Under the pieces are notes generated by a model. That model ran no database searches. It saw only the letters and a list, made by a program, of their open reading frames with translations, and was not told where the DNA came from. The position numbers and the translations under genes were made by a program. From Ciona intestinalis (taxonomy: Eukaryota > Chordata > Ascidiacea > Phlebobranchia > Cionidae), in contig NC_020173.2 of assembly GCF_000224145.3 (NCBI RefSeq), positions 5,899,039 to 5,963,038 on the forward strand: a DNA stretch of 64,000 nucleotides, read 5' to 3'. Shown piece after piece: positions 10,776 to 22,200 of the stretch (positions are counted from its first letter, which is position 1; the number at the start of each line of letters is the position of its first letter).

Positions 10776-11402
10776 TATTAGTTCCTAATTATAAAAGCAA
10801 AGAAAAACGGAGAGGTCGTATTATGATGATGGGATATTTATTTAAAACACGCAAGCCACCTCATCTCTTACGTAAACTAATGTTTCTGTGAACCAACCAA
10901 TGCCCGGGGCACGAAGAGTTGTCCTCAATGTAAAACTTGTCGGGTTACTTTTCAGTTGCGAAAGTCGAGACATTACATGAAAGGGCGCTGTAAATTTTAA
11001 AGCGATTTAAAAGGAATTTTAAAGAATATACTGAGCAATTTTAAAGTGTAGAATAGTTTTAATTTACATATATTTTTGTGGTAGAGTGTGTTTTAGTGAT
11101 AGATTATATTTTATAGACGGATTTCTGTTAAGGAGTCAGCGGTATATAATTATTTGATTTAACCTAAATTTTTAAGAATACTTAGTAAAAAGACGCTAAA
11201 TTTATTTTATGAAGGGCACAGTCCATATTAAAAGCTAACTTTTATAAAGCCAATACACATTTGTCGGTTTCTGTAAGTTTTAAAGTGCTGATTTACCCCG
11301 AATTCTAAAGAACACTTATAATTTTATGGCCGTATATACTTTATTTAATTCCGTGGTGCAGTCCGCATGTTTCATGCATTACCATTGTTACGAAGCTAAG
11401 AT

Positions 11403-11604
11403 GTATAGTAGGGTGGGGAAAGATGGGACACCTTTTCATTCTCTTTTCTCGTCTCCTTTGGTATAGTAAACAAAGAAGATTTAACAAATTATAAAACCAT
11501 ATCTTTACGACTCCTATATAGACCGTTGTTAATTGTTTAAACATGATCAGCATTTTCAATATTATGTGCTAAAAGTGTCCCATTTTTTCCCAACTCTACT
11601 ATAT
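11403..11604. mobile_element. Family A MITE
   Basis: Left 'tatagtagggtggggaaaga', right 'cccaactctactata'; full-length core. Confidence 0.8.
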
Positions 11605-11756
11605 ATTTTATTCGACAGTTTCAATCCACCAAGGTTAGAGCTGTTAAATTAGTAACTACCTTTACTGAAAATGGGAAAGCAATAAAGCTACGACCGCCTA
11701 CCAAGTTAGCTGGGATAAATTTCACTTTTTAAAATTCAAACCAACGAATTATCAAC

Positions 11757-14700
11757 ATGGGAGGGCTATCTATGAAACCGGATGGTGACGTCCAGGGGTC
11801 CAAACTCGCTAGGAGGGTGGCGGAGAATGAAGCGACAGAAGTAAGGATAGCTCCCGAAGCTAGAGTAAAGGAAAAGAAAGAAAGCAAAATGAAGCTTGGT
11901 CCCTTTGAGTTTGATACAACTTACCCAAGGACTATCCCGGGTTTTGTGAGGATTGTGCAAGTGGTAAGTTATAATCTAAACGATGGGATAATTAGCACGT
12001 TTAAAAATGATCTAATCTATACTACGTGGGTGAGATCCTGCAAATGGCAATTTTATATTAGAATGGGGAAAGATGGGACATCTTTTTATTTTGTTTTTTC
12101 CGTCCTATTTGGTAGTAAACAAAGAACATTCAGAGAATTATACAACTATATCCCCACGACTCCCATATAGACAGGTATTAATTGATTAAAACACGATCTG
12201 AGTATTTGAACATTATGTTCTAAAGGTGTTCCATCTTTCCCCATTTTAATATAGCCTACCTCTAGAAGTCGCATTCATGTATACACGCAACATTGTTAAC
12301 ATTTTTCCTTCAAAATTAAAAAAAAACCCCGTGGCCCAGTGTTTATACTGCTCGTTTGTTTCTATTCTAGAGAATATTCATACACAATTTACGTTTCAGC
12401 TTACTCTTATCGTTGCCTTAGTATGTCTCATCATCGCGTCAAACTGGCCCGACAAAGGAACATACACATTCTACTGTTTGTTCCTCGTGTTCGGGATTCT
12501 TATAAGCGGATATCTGTTGTTCACTGTCATGGCTTCAAGCAGAGGGAAAACGTTTCTATTCGGTATGTTGAGAAGTTGGACATTATACATATACACGCAT
12601 ATAAGTCTGCTACCATTGGGGGTGTATGTGGCATTGACTAGAGTGCTAGACATTTAACGGCAATGACTTAAACCAATTTGTTCCTTTGGGTATTCTAATT
12701 TGTCAGCCATACACATGAAAACATTTCAATAAAAAATAATCACCTACGAAGTTACATACGCGTAACTCTCTACTAGGTGTATGAAACATCCGTATTTAAC
12801 GACAGTTGTTGCCCCGCCACGCAAGGATAAATAAGTAACTTGATGAGAATTAATGAAAATCATTATTGCAGTAGCTAACCGCTATTCGTATAACACATAT
12901 AGTAGGGTGGGGGGGAGATGGGACACCTTTTCAACCTAATTTCTCGTACAATTTGGTAGTAAACAAAGAACATTTGAAGATTTATAAAACCGTATCTTCG
13001 CGACTATCATAGACCGTTGTTTAGTGTTTAAAACAGGATCAGGATATTTGGATGTTATTTGCTAAAGGTGTCCCATCTCCCCCACCCTACTATGCCCCCT
13101 TGCCATATAAAACAACTATCCAATAATTTATATTGCACCGTTATTTCCTTTTCTTGTAACCAATAAAGTTTTAAACGACATTTCAACTTTTACGGCACAT
13201 TATAAAACTGCTTTCGTGAAACAAGACATACAGTGCGCATCTTAAACCTATAACCTTCTAAGTTACAAACATAACGACCATGTAGTTTTACTAACTGTGC
13301 ATTTTGTTTTCAGGTCTCTCTTGGATTACCACGGTAAGTAAATAAAATTTAAAGTTTTTCGTGATACAAAAATCTTTATTGGTTAGGCATTTTCGCATTG
13401 TGGTATTTGAAGTGTAATTTAATTATTAGCTATAGTAGATTGGGGTAAGATGGAACATGTTTTCATTCCCTTTTATCGTCCTATATTTGGTAATAAACAA
13501 AGAACACTTTAAAAATTGTATATGCTAACGGTATTCCATCTTACCCGACAGTACTTTTTGTATGATTAAGAAAATCTGTATCGAAATTTAAAACCAATGA
13601 TCTTACTTATTCTGGTCCCTAAAGTGATAAGAGCTTGCCTCGATGCGCCAAGGACGGACACGCGGTGTATATGAAGCAAAACACTCGTGTTTCTGCGACT
13701 ATTTTTGCCACGCCACGCGCAGATAAACAAGTTTATTCATTACAGGAACTTATATACTTCGCGTTGTTCGGTTTACTCATATTTATTGGGGCTTGCCTCG
13801 CTGCAAGTAAGTCAGCTGGGAACGCAGGATTGAACGCATCGTCGGTGAGTATTATATATATAGGCTACTATGTGTATACAACGTTTTTTTGGGGGGTCAT
13901 ACCTTTTTTTTGTTTTTTTGCTAATTCTCTTCTCTTCGTTGTTGTAATTAATTTGATTTTCGCTATCGTATTTAAAATACGTTATCGAACTATATATTTT
14001 TCCTAAAATGGCATCATCAGTCTCTCAGCCAAATAGCGAGGCGTTATTTAATCTTTATACGTCTCTATACACAGGCGTTCGGTTTCATCTCTATCATCAC
14101 GTTCGCTTATTACTTCTGGATAACTTGGAAACTTCGTGGATCAGAAGAAGAAGAAGATGTTAAAGTTGAAGACAAGAACGAAGTTGAATCAGGGAGGAAG
14201 TCGGTTGCGTCATCAGGGTCAAGAAATGTGGAGGAAAATGAAGAACGTCGCCCGGAGAGTCAGCACAGTATAAGGTAATACACCACCGGTGGAAATCTAC
14301 TTTCGCTGTCATAATATTGATCAGTTGTTATCACAGTATAGTAGGATGGGAAAAACATGGCACCTTTAGCACATAATTTCCAAATATTCTGATCGTGTTT
14401 TAAACAATTAAAAACGGTCTATGGGAGTCGTGGGGTTACGGTTTTAAAATTCTTCGAATGTGCTTTGTTTACTACCAAATGGGACGGGAAAATATACTGA
14501 AAAAGTGTCCCATCTTTCACTCCCTACTATATATTGTAATGGGTTCGTCGCTGTGGTTAAAACGCTGGCTCTATTTTGATACAACCAATACACATGTTTC
14601 ATGCTATTCTATATATGCCAGACGTCTTGCCCCGGGGCACAGCGGTGATTACACACTTGCTTAAACTGGAGAATAAGAGGTCGAGGCTTTGATACCTTTA

Positions 14701-17294
14701 TAGAACTGTGTTCTTTGGCAGGATACATAGCGGTAATTGCTCAAACACAGTGGTCACTAATGGGTTGTCAAATTGTCAGCCACACATTAAAAAAACATCT
14801 CACAAAGTTAAAGCGGACACGAAGTGTATAAAACAGGAGTTTTAACGACTGTCATTGCTCCACCACGGGAGGAAAGTTAAGATACATTCATTCACTGCAA
14901 TTTAAAATGAAGTAATTATTTACAGTTCTTTTTTTTTTCAGGCGATTCCCGTCGGTTAGTTCACTCCCTCCCCACCTAACCGACCAGATTTACGAGAACG
15001 GCAATAACCCTCCCCAAGATACTGTAAGCTTCCATCAACGCCCTCACAGGTATGTGAATATACCGGCGTTGAATTTACGCTATACCAATATATTTGAGTG
15101 ACGAACCAGTAACCCAGTGACAGGCGCGCTAACTATACTGTGCCATCAGAATATAACGAAGTCACTTCCGCATACTATATGGTACCACGGCGCCGTATAG
15201 ACACAATGTCTTTTGAAGATATGTTTCTGATTAAAACTTATATGTTTAATTGAATAGTTTATTATTCACTGTTTGTAGGGTGTTACGGTCACGCTTTTAT
15301 AGAACAAGTTATGTGTTTCTAAGTTATTCATTAGCGTGTTATAACGACTGTTGTTTTCCTTATTTTTTTTGCATTTTCGTTTTTAAACCCGACCCGACCT
15401 TCGTTGATATAAATGGCGTTGAATTTCAACATTAATATCATAATTGCAAGATACTTGGCTTCAAACCTTGAACAAAATGCGCCGCGGGGTGAAATCATAC
15501 GTGTTCATGCTAACCTGAGTGTGTTGTTTTGTAACTTAACCTGCTGTAGGGACGTTTAAACTATCATTATATTGGAGATGACTAACGGATAAGAAATTCT
15601 TGTTATCGTCGAACAACCCTATTCAAAAATAGGGCAATACATTTTACGCGGACACGTTTTCCAAAATAATATGCTTTGATTATTAATTAGTTTCTTCCTA
15701 TGTGGTTTAGCAGCAAGCATTTTTAACCGATGTCATTCGTTTTGTTCTTGGTGTTATAACTGTTGTTGCCCCACAACGCAAGGATAAATAAGTTACATTC
15801 ATTCATTCTTATAACTCACTATTCTTAAAATATCTAAACCACCTTATACATCTATTCTACGTTAGTGAAGTTTCAATCAGTCTTTGCGTTTCTTATTACA
15901 GCGCTTCAGAGAAAGACTCTGCATACAGCGAAGGCGAGTTAACCCCAACCCGAGGAAAGGTTATACCACCTAAGATGCGACGAACGGGCAGTGGGTATGG
16001 TATGGACCATCCTGAGATGTCAAACGTATTGCATCGTCAACCATTGTCACATATGACGCATCGGTACGGGAGAAGCGGGGAAAACAGGTGAAGTTTGCAA
16101 GCTTTGGTAACAGTATGGCTGGAGTTAGTAAGATAATTCTGATGCTGGTTCCACCAGACATAATTATTTGTGCATACACGGCTTTAGCTCAAATAAAAGG
16201 CAGTTTTAAATGTGTTAATATTGATATTATTGGCGACGCACGTGTCGTGGGTAAGATGATTGCATTGTAACTGGAAGGATACCGGGTTGGATGCCTGACC
16301 TTGGGCAAGAGATTTAACGTTTCTTGTTTCCGATGGATTGGATTTCAGGGTAATGAGCCAACTGGGCATAAAACTCAGGTCTCATAGCGTGTGGCATAAA
16401 TGACGCTAAAATTTACCTCCATTGACAATATCGTAACTGCTACAATTGAGAAGGTTTAAATATACGTTTACACTTTTGCATTTATTCTATAGAAATGCAT
16501 ACGGATACCCACGAGAGCTTGCCACCAGTTCGTTTGTAAACCAGGGATTCCAACCTAATGTGTCAAGATTTGAGACTGACGATCTTCACCGATCAAGGGG
16601 CGGCAAAAAGTCGATGCCAGATTGGCTGAGGGCCGCACTTGGTGAAGAGGTTGGGCAAGATAACATGGAAGATGAGGAGAGCCAAGACTTTGGTCCTCCA
16701 CACATGACGAGGAACGCAACGATGCCCTCGATTAAACAGAAAGAGTTTCCTCTTCTTAATACATCAGATGAGGAGTCGATATGTTATCCCTCTATTTCAC
16801 AAAACGGTGGATTAATCAGTAGAGAGGCATTTAGATCAAGGCAACATCAGACTCTTCCACATGGTAAGAGGAGAAGAAGAAGAAGCACGGGTACAGGGAT
16901 CAAGTCCCACCATTCCCACCACCATGGACACCATCAACACCAAAGACATCACCGTCATGGGAGCAAAAGGTCAAGCCACCATCACGGGAGAAGACGTCAT
17001 CATGAACATCATCACCATCATAGAGGGAGGCACCCACCCAATGGAGCACATGAGGATTACTTGCGTAAAGTAATGGGAAATGATGAGCTTGTTATGAGAG
17101 GAGGACATGACCCTCATGATCTCAGAAGAGATGACAAGCTCCCTGGGTTCCAGCCACACCAAGGGAAGCCTATTGAGACAGGTAAGAGGAGAGTTATCCC
17201 AGAGCAACCAATATCAATCCAGTTCCCAGAGCATTCAAGGTGGGAGGATGAAGGGATGATGGAAAAGTATTTCTCTGGACATCAAAGGGATTAA
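11757..17294 (+). CDS. Four-TM MARVEL/CMTM-like protein with long His-rich cytoplasmic tail
   Basis: Exons 11757-11963, 12373-12562, 13314-13333 (20 bp microexon), 13746-13844, 14075-14274, 14942-15049, 15902-16087, 16493-17294; all joins keep frame, giving 603 residues. After a short cytosolic N-terminus, 'YPRTIPGFVRIVQV' leads into four hydrophobic helices: 'FQLTLIVALVCLIIAS', 'FYCLFLVFGILISGYLLF', 'LIYFALFGLLIFIGACLA' and 'FGFISIITFAYYFWITW'. That spacing is typical of MARVEL proteins (MAL, plasmolipin, CMTM), which organise membrane domains and vesicle traffic. The tail is about 370 residues, far longer than usual in the family: acidic, Ser-rich, then KRRRRR (about 462-467) and a His-dense block (about 475-518). 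The first AG of exon 2 is skipped to hold frame. The exact subfamily is not assigned. Confidence 0.82.
12054..12254. mobile_element. Family A MITE in MARVEL-gene intron 1
   Basis: Left 'tatattagaatggggaaaga', right 'tttccccattttaatata'. It ends about 120 bases before exon 2. Confidence 0.75.
12700..12841. repeat. SINE D/B copy
   Basis: 'gtcagccatacacatg' (D), then 'aagttacatacgcgtaact' and 'ggataaataagtaactt' (B). Confidence 0.65.
12898..13093. mobile_element. Family A MITE
   Basis: Left 'tatagtagggtgggggggag', right 'tcccccaccctactat'; full core. In intron 2 of the MARVEL gene, about 220 bases before the microexon. Confidence 0.85.
13431..13554. mobile_element. Family A MITE, internally deleted
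   Basis: Left 'tatagtagattggggtaaga', right 'ttccatcttacccgacagta'; about 70 bp of the core is missing. Confidence 0.7.
14337..14531. mobile_element. Family A MITE
   Basis: Left 'tatagtaggatgggaaaaac', right 'tcactccctactata'; orientation with 'cctgatcgtgttttaaac' forward. Confidence 0.8.
14735..14895. repeat. SINE D/B copy
   Basis: 'acagtggtcactaatgggtt' (D) followed by 'gcggacacgaagtgtataaa' and an 'attcattc' tail (B). Confidence 0.7.
16930..17040 (+). repeat. CAC/CAT-rich low-complexity coding tract (His block)
   Basis: Within the last MARVEL-gene exon; alternating CAC/CAT codons encode the His-rich tail. Mixed use of both His codons suggests selection on protein composition rather than pure triplet slippage. 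Confidence 0.7.
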
Positions 17295-17303
17295 TTTGTA
17301 ACA

Positions 17304-17326
17304 ACTGAACTGAACTGAACTGAACT
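17304..17326 (+). repeat. (AACTG)n pentanucleotide repeat in 3' UTR
   Basis: About four and a half AACTG units start ten bases after the MARVEL-gene stop. Confidence 0.85.
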
Positions 17327-17486
17327 AGATGTATGGACAAGAATTATCTCTTGGATAAAAAGGCATTTAAAGATTAAACCAACATGATTCTGGTCTTCTG
17401 GATATGTCTAAATCCGGATTAGCATTCAAATGTTGGATAAACATCAAAGGAATGAAACTCATCAACATGTTTAATCTAATCATGGA

Positions 17487-17492
17487 AATAAA
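17487..17492 (+). terminator. Candidate polyA signal of MARVEL gene
   Basis: AATAAA about 190 bases after the stop codon, in the right orientation. Confidence 0.45.
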
Positions 17493-19181
17493 ACTTGAGT
17501 AAGTGAAAAAGTGTTTCAAACATTGGAAATACATTAAATGAATATTCTTCTGCTTCAGCATTTGTAAATATAAGGTGCACATTTAACTTCAGGAAGATTG
17601 GTGCTGCACCCATGGATCGTCTGCACTTTATTTAGCCAAATTGCACCTATAGATCATTTGACTTCATAAAGCTTATGATTGTAGCTTGGTTAAAGTTACT
17701 TCACACGCATGGCGCTTTTGAATTAGAAAACTAATTCTCTATGCAGTATATTTAATATATATATATATATAGATTGCAGTTGTTTAGAATAATTGTGGTT
17801 TATAAATATATTTATTTAAAGTTTTCTTAAAAATTTATAGCATTTATTAAACACAAGAACGCAGCCTATATATATGGCACTTCATTTTCAAACGTTTGGT
17901 TATAAAACTAAAACCATCTAAGTGGTATGTTATATACATGTAGACTGTTATGTTTGTAATGAAACTGAACCACCCATGTTTTATGCACCTTAATGTTGGG
18001 CAAGGCTCCGACATAACTTTGGTGTAGCTAGCTACATGGCGCATATTTGTGTAATTGGTTATTAAGTATTTTGTGCCTGTTTATCTTTGAATTATGATTC
18101 TGTATGAAATTTAGCTTTTTTAGCTACTTGGTAGTAGACGCTTTGATTCTTTTCTTATCGCACAAATATATTTGAAGTAAAAATACCGCAGTCGAGTTGA
18201 TCATTAAAACAAGCTACAAACCAGCAAAACGTCAATTATTGTCGTGGTAACGATAAAACAAAACATAAACGCTCACAAAGGTACATATGACTAGACGAAC
18301 ACGAGTTGTATGAAATAGGACATCTGTGTTATAACTTATAACAACTACCGTTGCTTCCCCACGAGAAGATTAATAAGTTAAAATGATTAATTTTGTTTCA
18401 TATTACGCTAAACAATGAGCAGACTGCAGGTACATAGCTACACACGATACACACTTACGTTTCAATCGGGTTTCGTTTCAGTCAGGTTTGCTAGCTTTAA
18501 CTCTTGTTCCAAAGGATCATAGCAGTTATATTCAGTTGCACATAGTGGGCACGGGGTGTATGAAACAGAACACCGCTGTTGTAACTTCTGTCATTGCCCG
18601 CCACACGAGGATAGCTAAAGCGCATTCATTTATTTAACTAAAAGGGGAATAGTTTTTGTAAATTTTTCCAGTGGGTAAGTCCCGAAATCTTTATAACAGA
18701 TAGTACAACGGTTTTAAGTGTCAAATTTGTTTTATTAATAAAGGCAGTGGCAATTTAAAACTGCAATAGACTGTTACAGTATTATGTAATATCATTTAGT
18801 TAAAACTATTTTAAATAAAATATTGACTGTGGATGTAGTAAAGTCATTTTCTTCATGACGGGAAGCCGTTTCGTGTATCCGTTCTTACTGTAGTTATCAT
18901 GTGGCTGCGTGTGTGTAATTCCCCAACAAGTTATGGGCTGTTTAGTTACGTAAATAATGTTGTTAAACTGTGCCTAACTACATAACACAGTTATAGACTT
19001 ATTCGAATACAGTAGTGAAGTTCAACTTAATTGAAACAACGAAGAGATGGGAATCAACAGCGAAACGACAGTTGTTTAAAATGCGCTATACAAAGTGTGG
19101 TGAAGAGCGTTAGTTAAAAAGCGCGTCTGTTAAACCTAACATAGCATACGCTGAACAGATAATAAATTGTAACAATGCGTT

Positions 19182-19195
19182 CTACATTTTTTCAG
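19182..19195 (+). promoter_or_regulatory. Putative SL trans-splice acceptor of WDR75
   Basis: 'tctacattttttcag' lies 40 bases before the WDR75 ATG with no upstream exon evident. Confidence 0.45.
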
Positions 19196-19235
19196 GGTAT
19201 AGTTAAGTAATATTTTGCAACTATTCACCACCAGA

Positions 19236-22200
19236 ATGAAAAAGAAGAAGCAATGTGACGTCGAAAGTGACGTCAGCTTGTACGTCACTGAAACCGGCGG
19301 TTCTAGCATCGTTCGGTTCAAATCCTTATTCACTCTAGATTCAAAGTAAGCATTTAAACCAAGCATATTTGTATTTAAACTTCTATACTTTTTATATTGT
19401 TCAAATTTAAAAGCTGGATGCCCCTTAAGATTAAACACATTGTAACTTACAAGCGGGTACGAGGTGTATGAAACAGAACATCTGTGTTATATTGACTGTT
19501 GTTGTCCCGCCATGTGAGGATAAACAAGTTACATACATGGTAACTTGTAAGCGGGCACGAGGTGTATGAAACAGAACACCCCGTGTCACAACGACCATCA
19601 TTGCCCCGTCACTTGAAGATAAAAAGTTACCAATTCATGTGTTAACTTAAACTAAGAACAACTTTTTACTATACTAATATTAGGCATATGGTCTTCAGTA
19701 CTGTGCATTCATTATTTCATTCAACTAAATATTTCCCCAGATATCTATTATGTCCATGCGGTAATGTTGTGAAAGTGTATTCAACAAACACAGGGGAGTG
19801 TTGCCAGAAGTTGGTTGGCCATACAGACACTGTAACAATGGTTGCCCATCATCCATGTAATAAGTTGCAGGTATGTATGCATAAGAAAAGATGTGTATTG
19901 TTTGTATTGTACAATGTTTTGCTTGCAATATATGTTCATTTACTACACAGTCATGTTTTCAATAAAAGTAGTTTATGTATGAATGCCTATGTGTTTGTAA
20001 ATATAAATATCTTTATGAACCTAAATGTAACTTATTTATCCTTGCGTGGCTGGACAACGACAGTTGTTATAACATGGGTGTTCTGTTTCATACACCTTGT
20101 GCTTGCTTACAAGTTTCCATGTATGTAACTTTATGGGTGTCTGTTTTTTCTATATGATGGCAATCTAGATTCTACACAATAAGAAAACAGAACTTTCTTT
20201 ACATTTTATAAGTATATAAAATTACAGCATTCTGTTTATTTAGGCGATAACAAGTTCCACAGACGGCACCATAAAGTTATGGGACTATGAGGATGGGGTG
20301 GCTTTATCTTCACTTGGTTTCAATACCCCATTATATGGAATATATACTTTACCACAATATCCAAGCACTGCCTTTGTTGTGCAGAGAACAGGTTGGTTGT
20401 TTTTATACCCACACAAATTAACATATGTAACTTATTACCCTGCATGGCGGAGCAGTAACAGTTGTTAGCAGTACTAAGAGCATAGCAAATTTTAAAAACC
20501 AGTGGAAAATTTGGCCCAAATCCCAGAAACTTAAAAACCACCTTAACCGCACTGAATTCATTAATTCTATAAAACATTTATTTCATTTTTTACAGACAAA
20601 AGAAACGAACTCTGTCGGTTTAAGCTTGAATTTAGTCAACCAAAGGTGGATGATGTTGAAGTAGTTGCGAACAGCATGGACAAGCTGACAGACAAAACTA
20701 TTGCTTTCTCTAAAGGATATTTTGTCGTTGCGCAACCAAAATCATTCTTAGTGTTTTGTAAACCAGACAAAGTCAAATGGAAAAACAGAGTCAGGTATAT
20801 ATAGTCTAAAAACTGATGTATTTCTATTTTTTTATTCGGGTAGGGCATAGGTGTTATGTTTTTTAAATTGTGAGAAAAATCTGGACCTCTAGGGTGACTT
20901 TGCTTAAATACAGTTACAGTCATAATAGTCTTTAAACGTAAGGAACTTTATTTTTTAGTGTAGTGATTCTAGTGAATGCAATATACTTTGCCTCTGCTTG
21001 TTTGTATAAACACCTAACACCAGGGTAAAAGCTGGGGTGACAATGTTAAAATACAGTTACACTCATAGTTGTCAAACATAGGGAACCTCATTGATTAATG
21101 TGGTGAATGCAATATACTTTGACTCTGCTTGTTTGTATAGACAACTAACAGCAGGGTAAAACTTGGGGTGACTTTGTTAAAATGCAGTTACACTTATAGT
21201 TGTCAAACATAGGGAACCTCATTGATCAATGTGGTGAATGCAATATACTTTGGCTCTGCTTGTTTGTATAGACAACTAACAGCAGGGTAAAACCTGGGGT
21301 GGCTTTGTTAAAATGCAGTTACACTCATAGTTGTCAAACATAAGGAATACACCTAACAGCAGGGTAAAGCCTAAAACTGAGGTGCCATTAGCCCATAACA
21401 TATGATATAAAAAATTATGTGTTATTAAAAATTATTTATGTTGTCACCCATGTTAAAAAAATGTGCCACACAAGGAACCACCAACATTTTTCAGGGTGAC
21501 TACTTTAATATGTTAAGACATGTTTATGAGAGTACTCATATATCATATGACACATCTTGATTTCCAGACATGATTTAAATCCTAAAGAACCAGCAATAAG
21601 GTGTATAGCTTGCCACCCAAAGTTGGAACAATGCGTTACTGGGCATGAAAATGGAGAATTACGTTTCTGGTAATTATATTGTTATTGCCGAATCTTAAAA
21701 TTTGAATGTGTTATATAGATACAAGTCTTATATAATGTAAGCAACTATGCATAATATATGTGCTTGTATACACACACTTATGGAATAAACAGTTGATTTT
21801 CTTACATCATGTAATACCAACTTTGATACCTTTATAACTCTATGCACTTACTTTGTTTAAATTATACTGTCCTTTCTTATCTTATAAAAAAACCTTTAAG
21901 CTTGTATGATACAAGACTCTATGTATACGACATTTGCCCATTCTTTATATTCCTGAGGTGTTTATGAGTGCTAGTATACATTCTTAACTTAATACACATG
22001 TTGTGTGTACCCAAATAACCACTGTAAGGCATACAGTTTCATTTAAAACTGCTCTCCTTCCACTTTGTATAATATTGTCTCATCTCCTATCCCAAAAGAT
22101 AAAACCCTTGTTTATTCTATATTGTGTACAGCTGACACCATTTTTGTTTGAAGAAACAGTATGGTTATTTCTTCGTTTTTTCCAGGTATAACTTGAGTGA

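Larger units (their letters stand above)
8951..11756. other. Spacer: shared upstream region of JmjC-PQQ (-) and MARVEL gene (+)
   Basis: Divergent genes flank this 2.8 kb. It contains the (AT)n tract, a short SL-like match (9039-9052), a TIR element (9354-9538) and family A copies at 10130-10246, 10594-10775 and 11403-11604. The stretch 9540-10060 is free of the repeats I recognise and has higher GC than its surroundings, so any promoter or enhancer is most likely there. No exon is supported. Confidence 0.45.
17295..19235. other. Spacer between MARVEL gene and WDR75
   Basis: 3' UTR of the MARVEL gene, then AT-rich DNA with degenerate SINE B copies near 18262-18400 and 18535-18630, and a family G stretch near 18965-19150. 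No supported exon. Confidence 0.5.
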
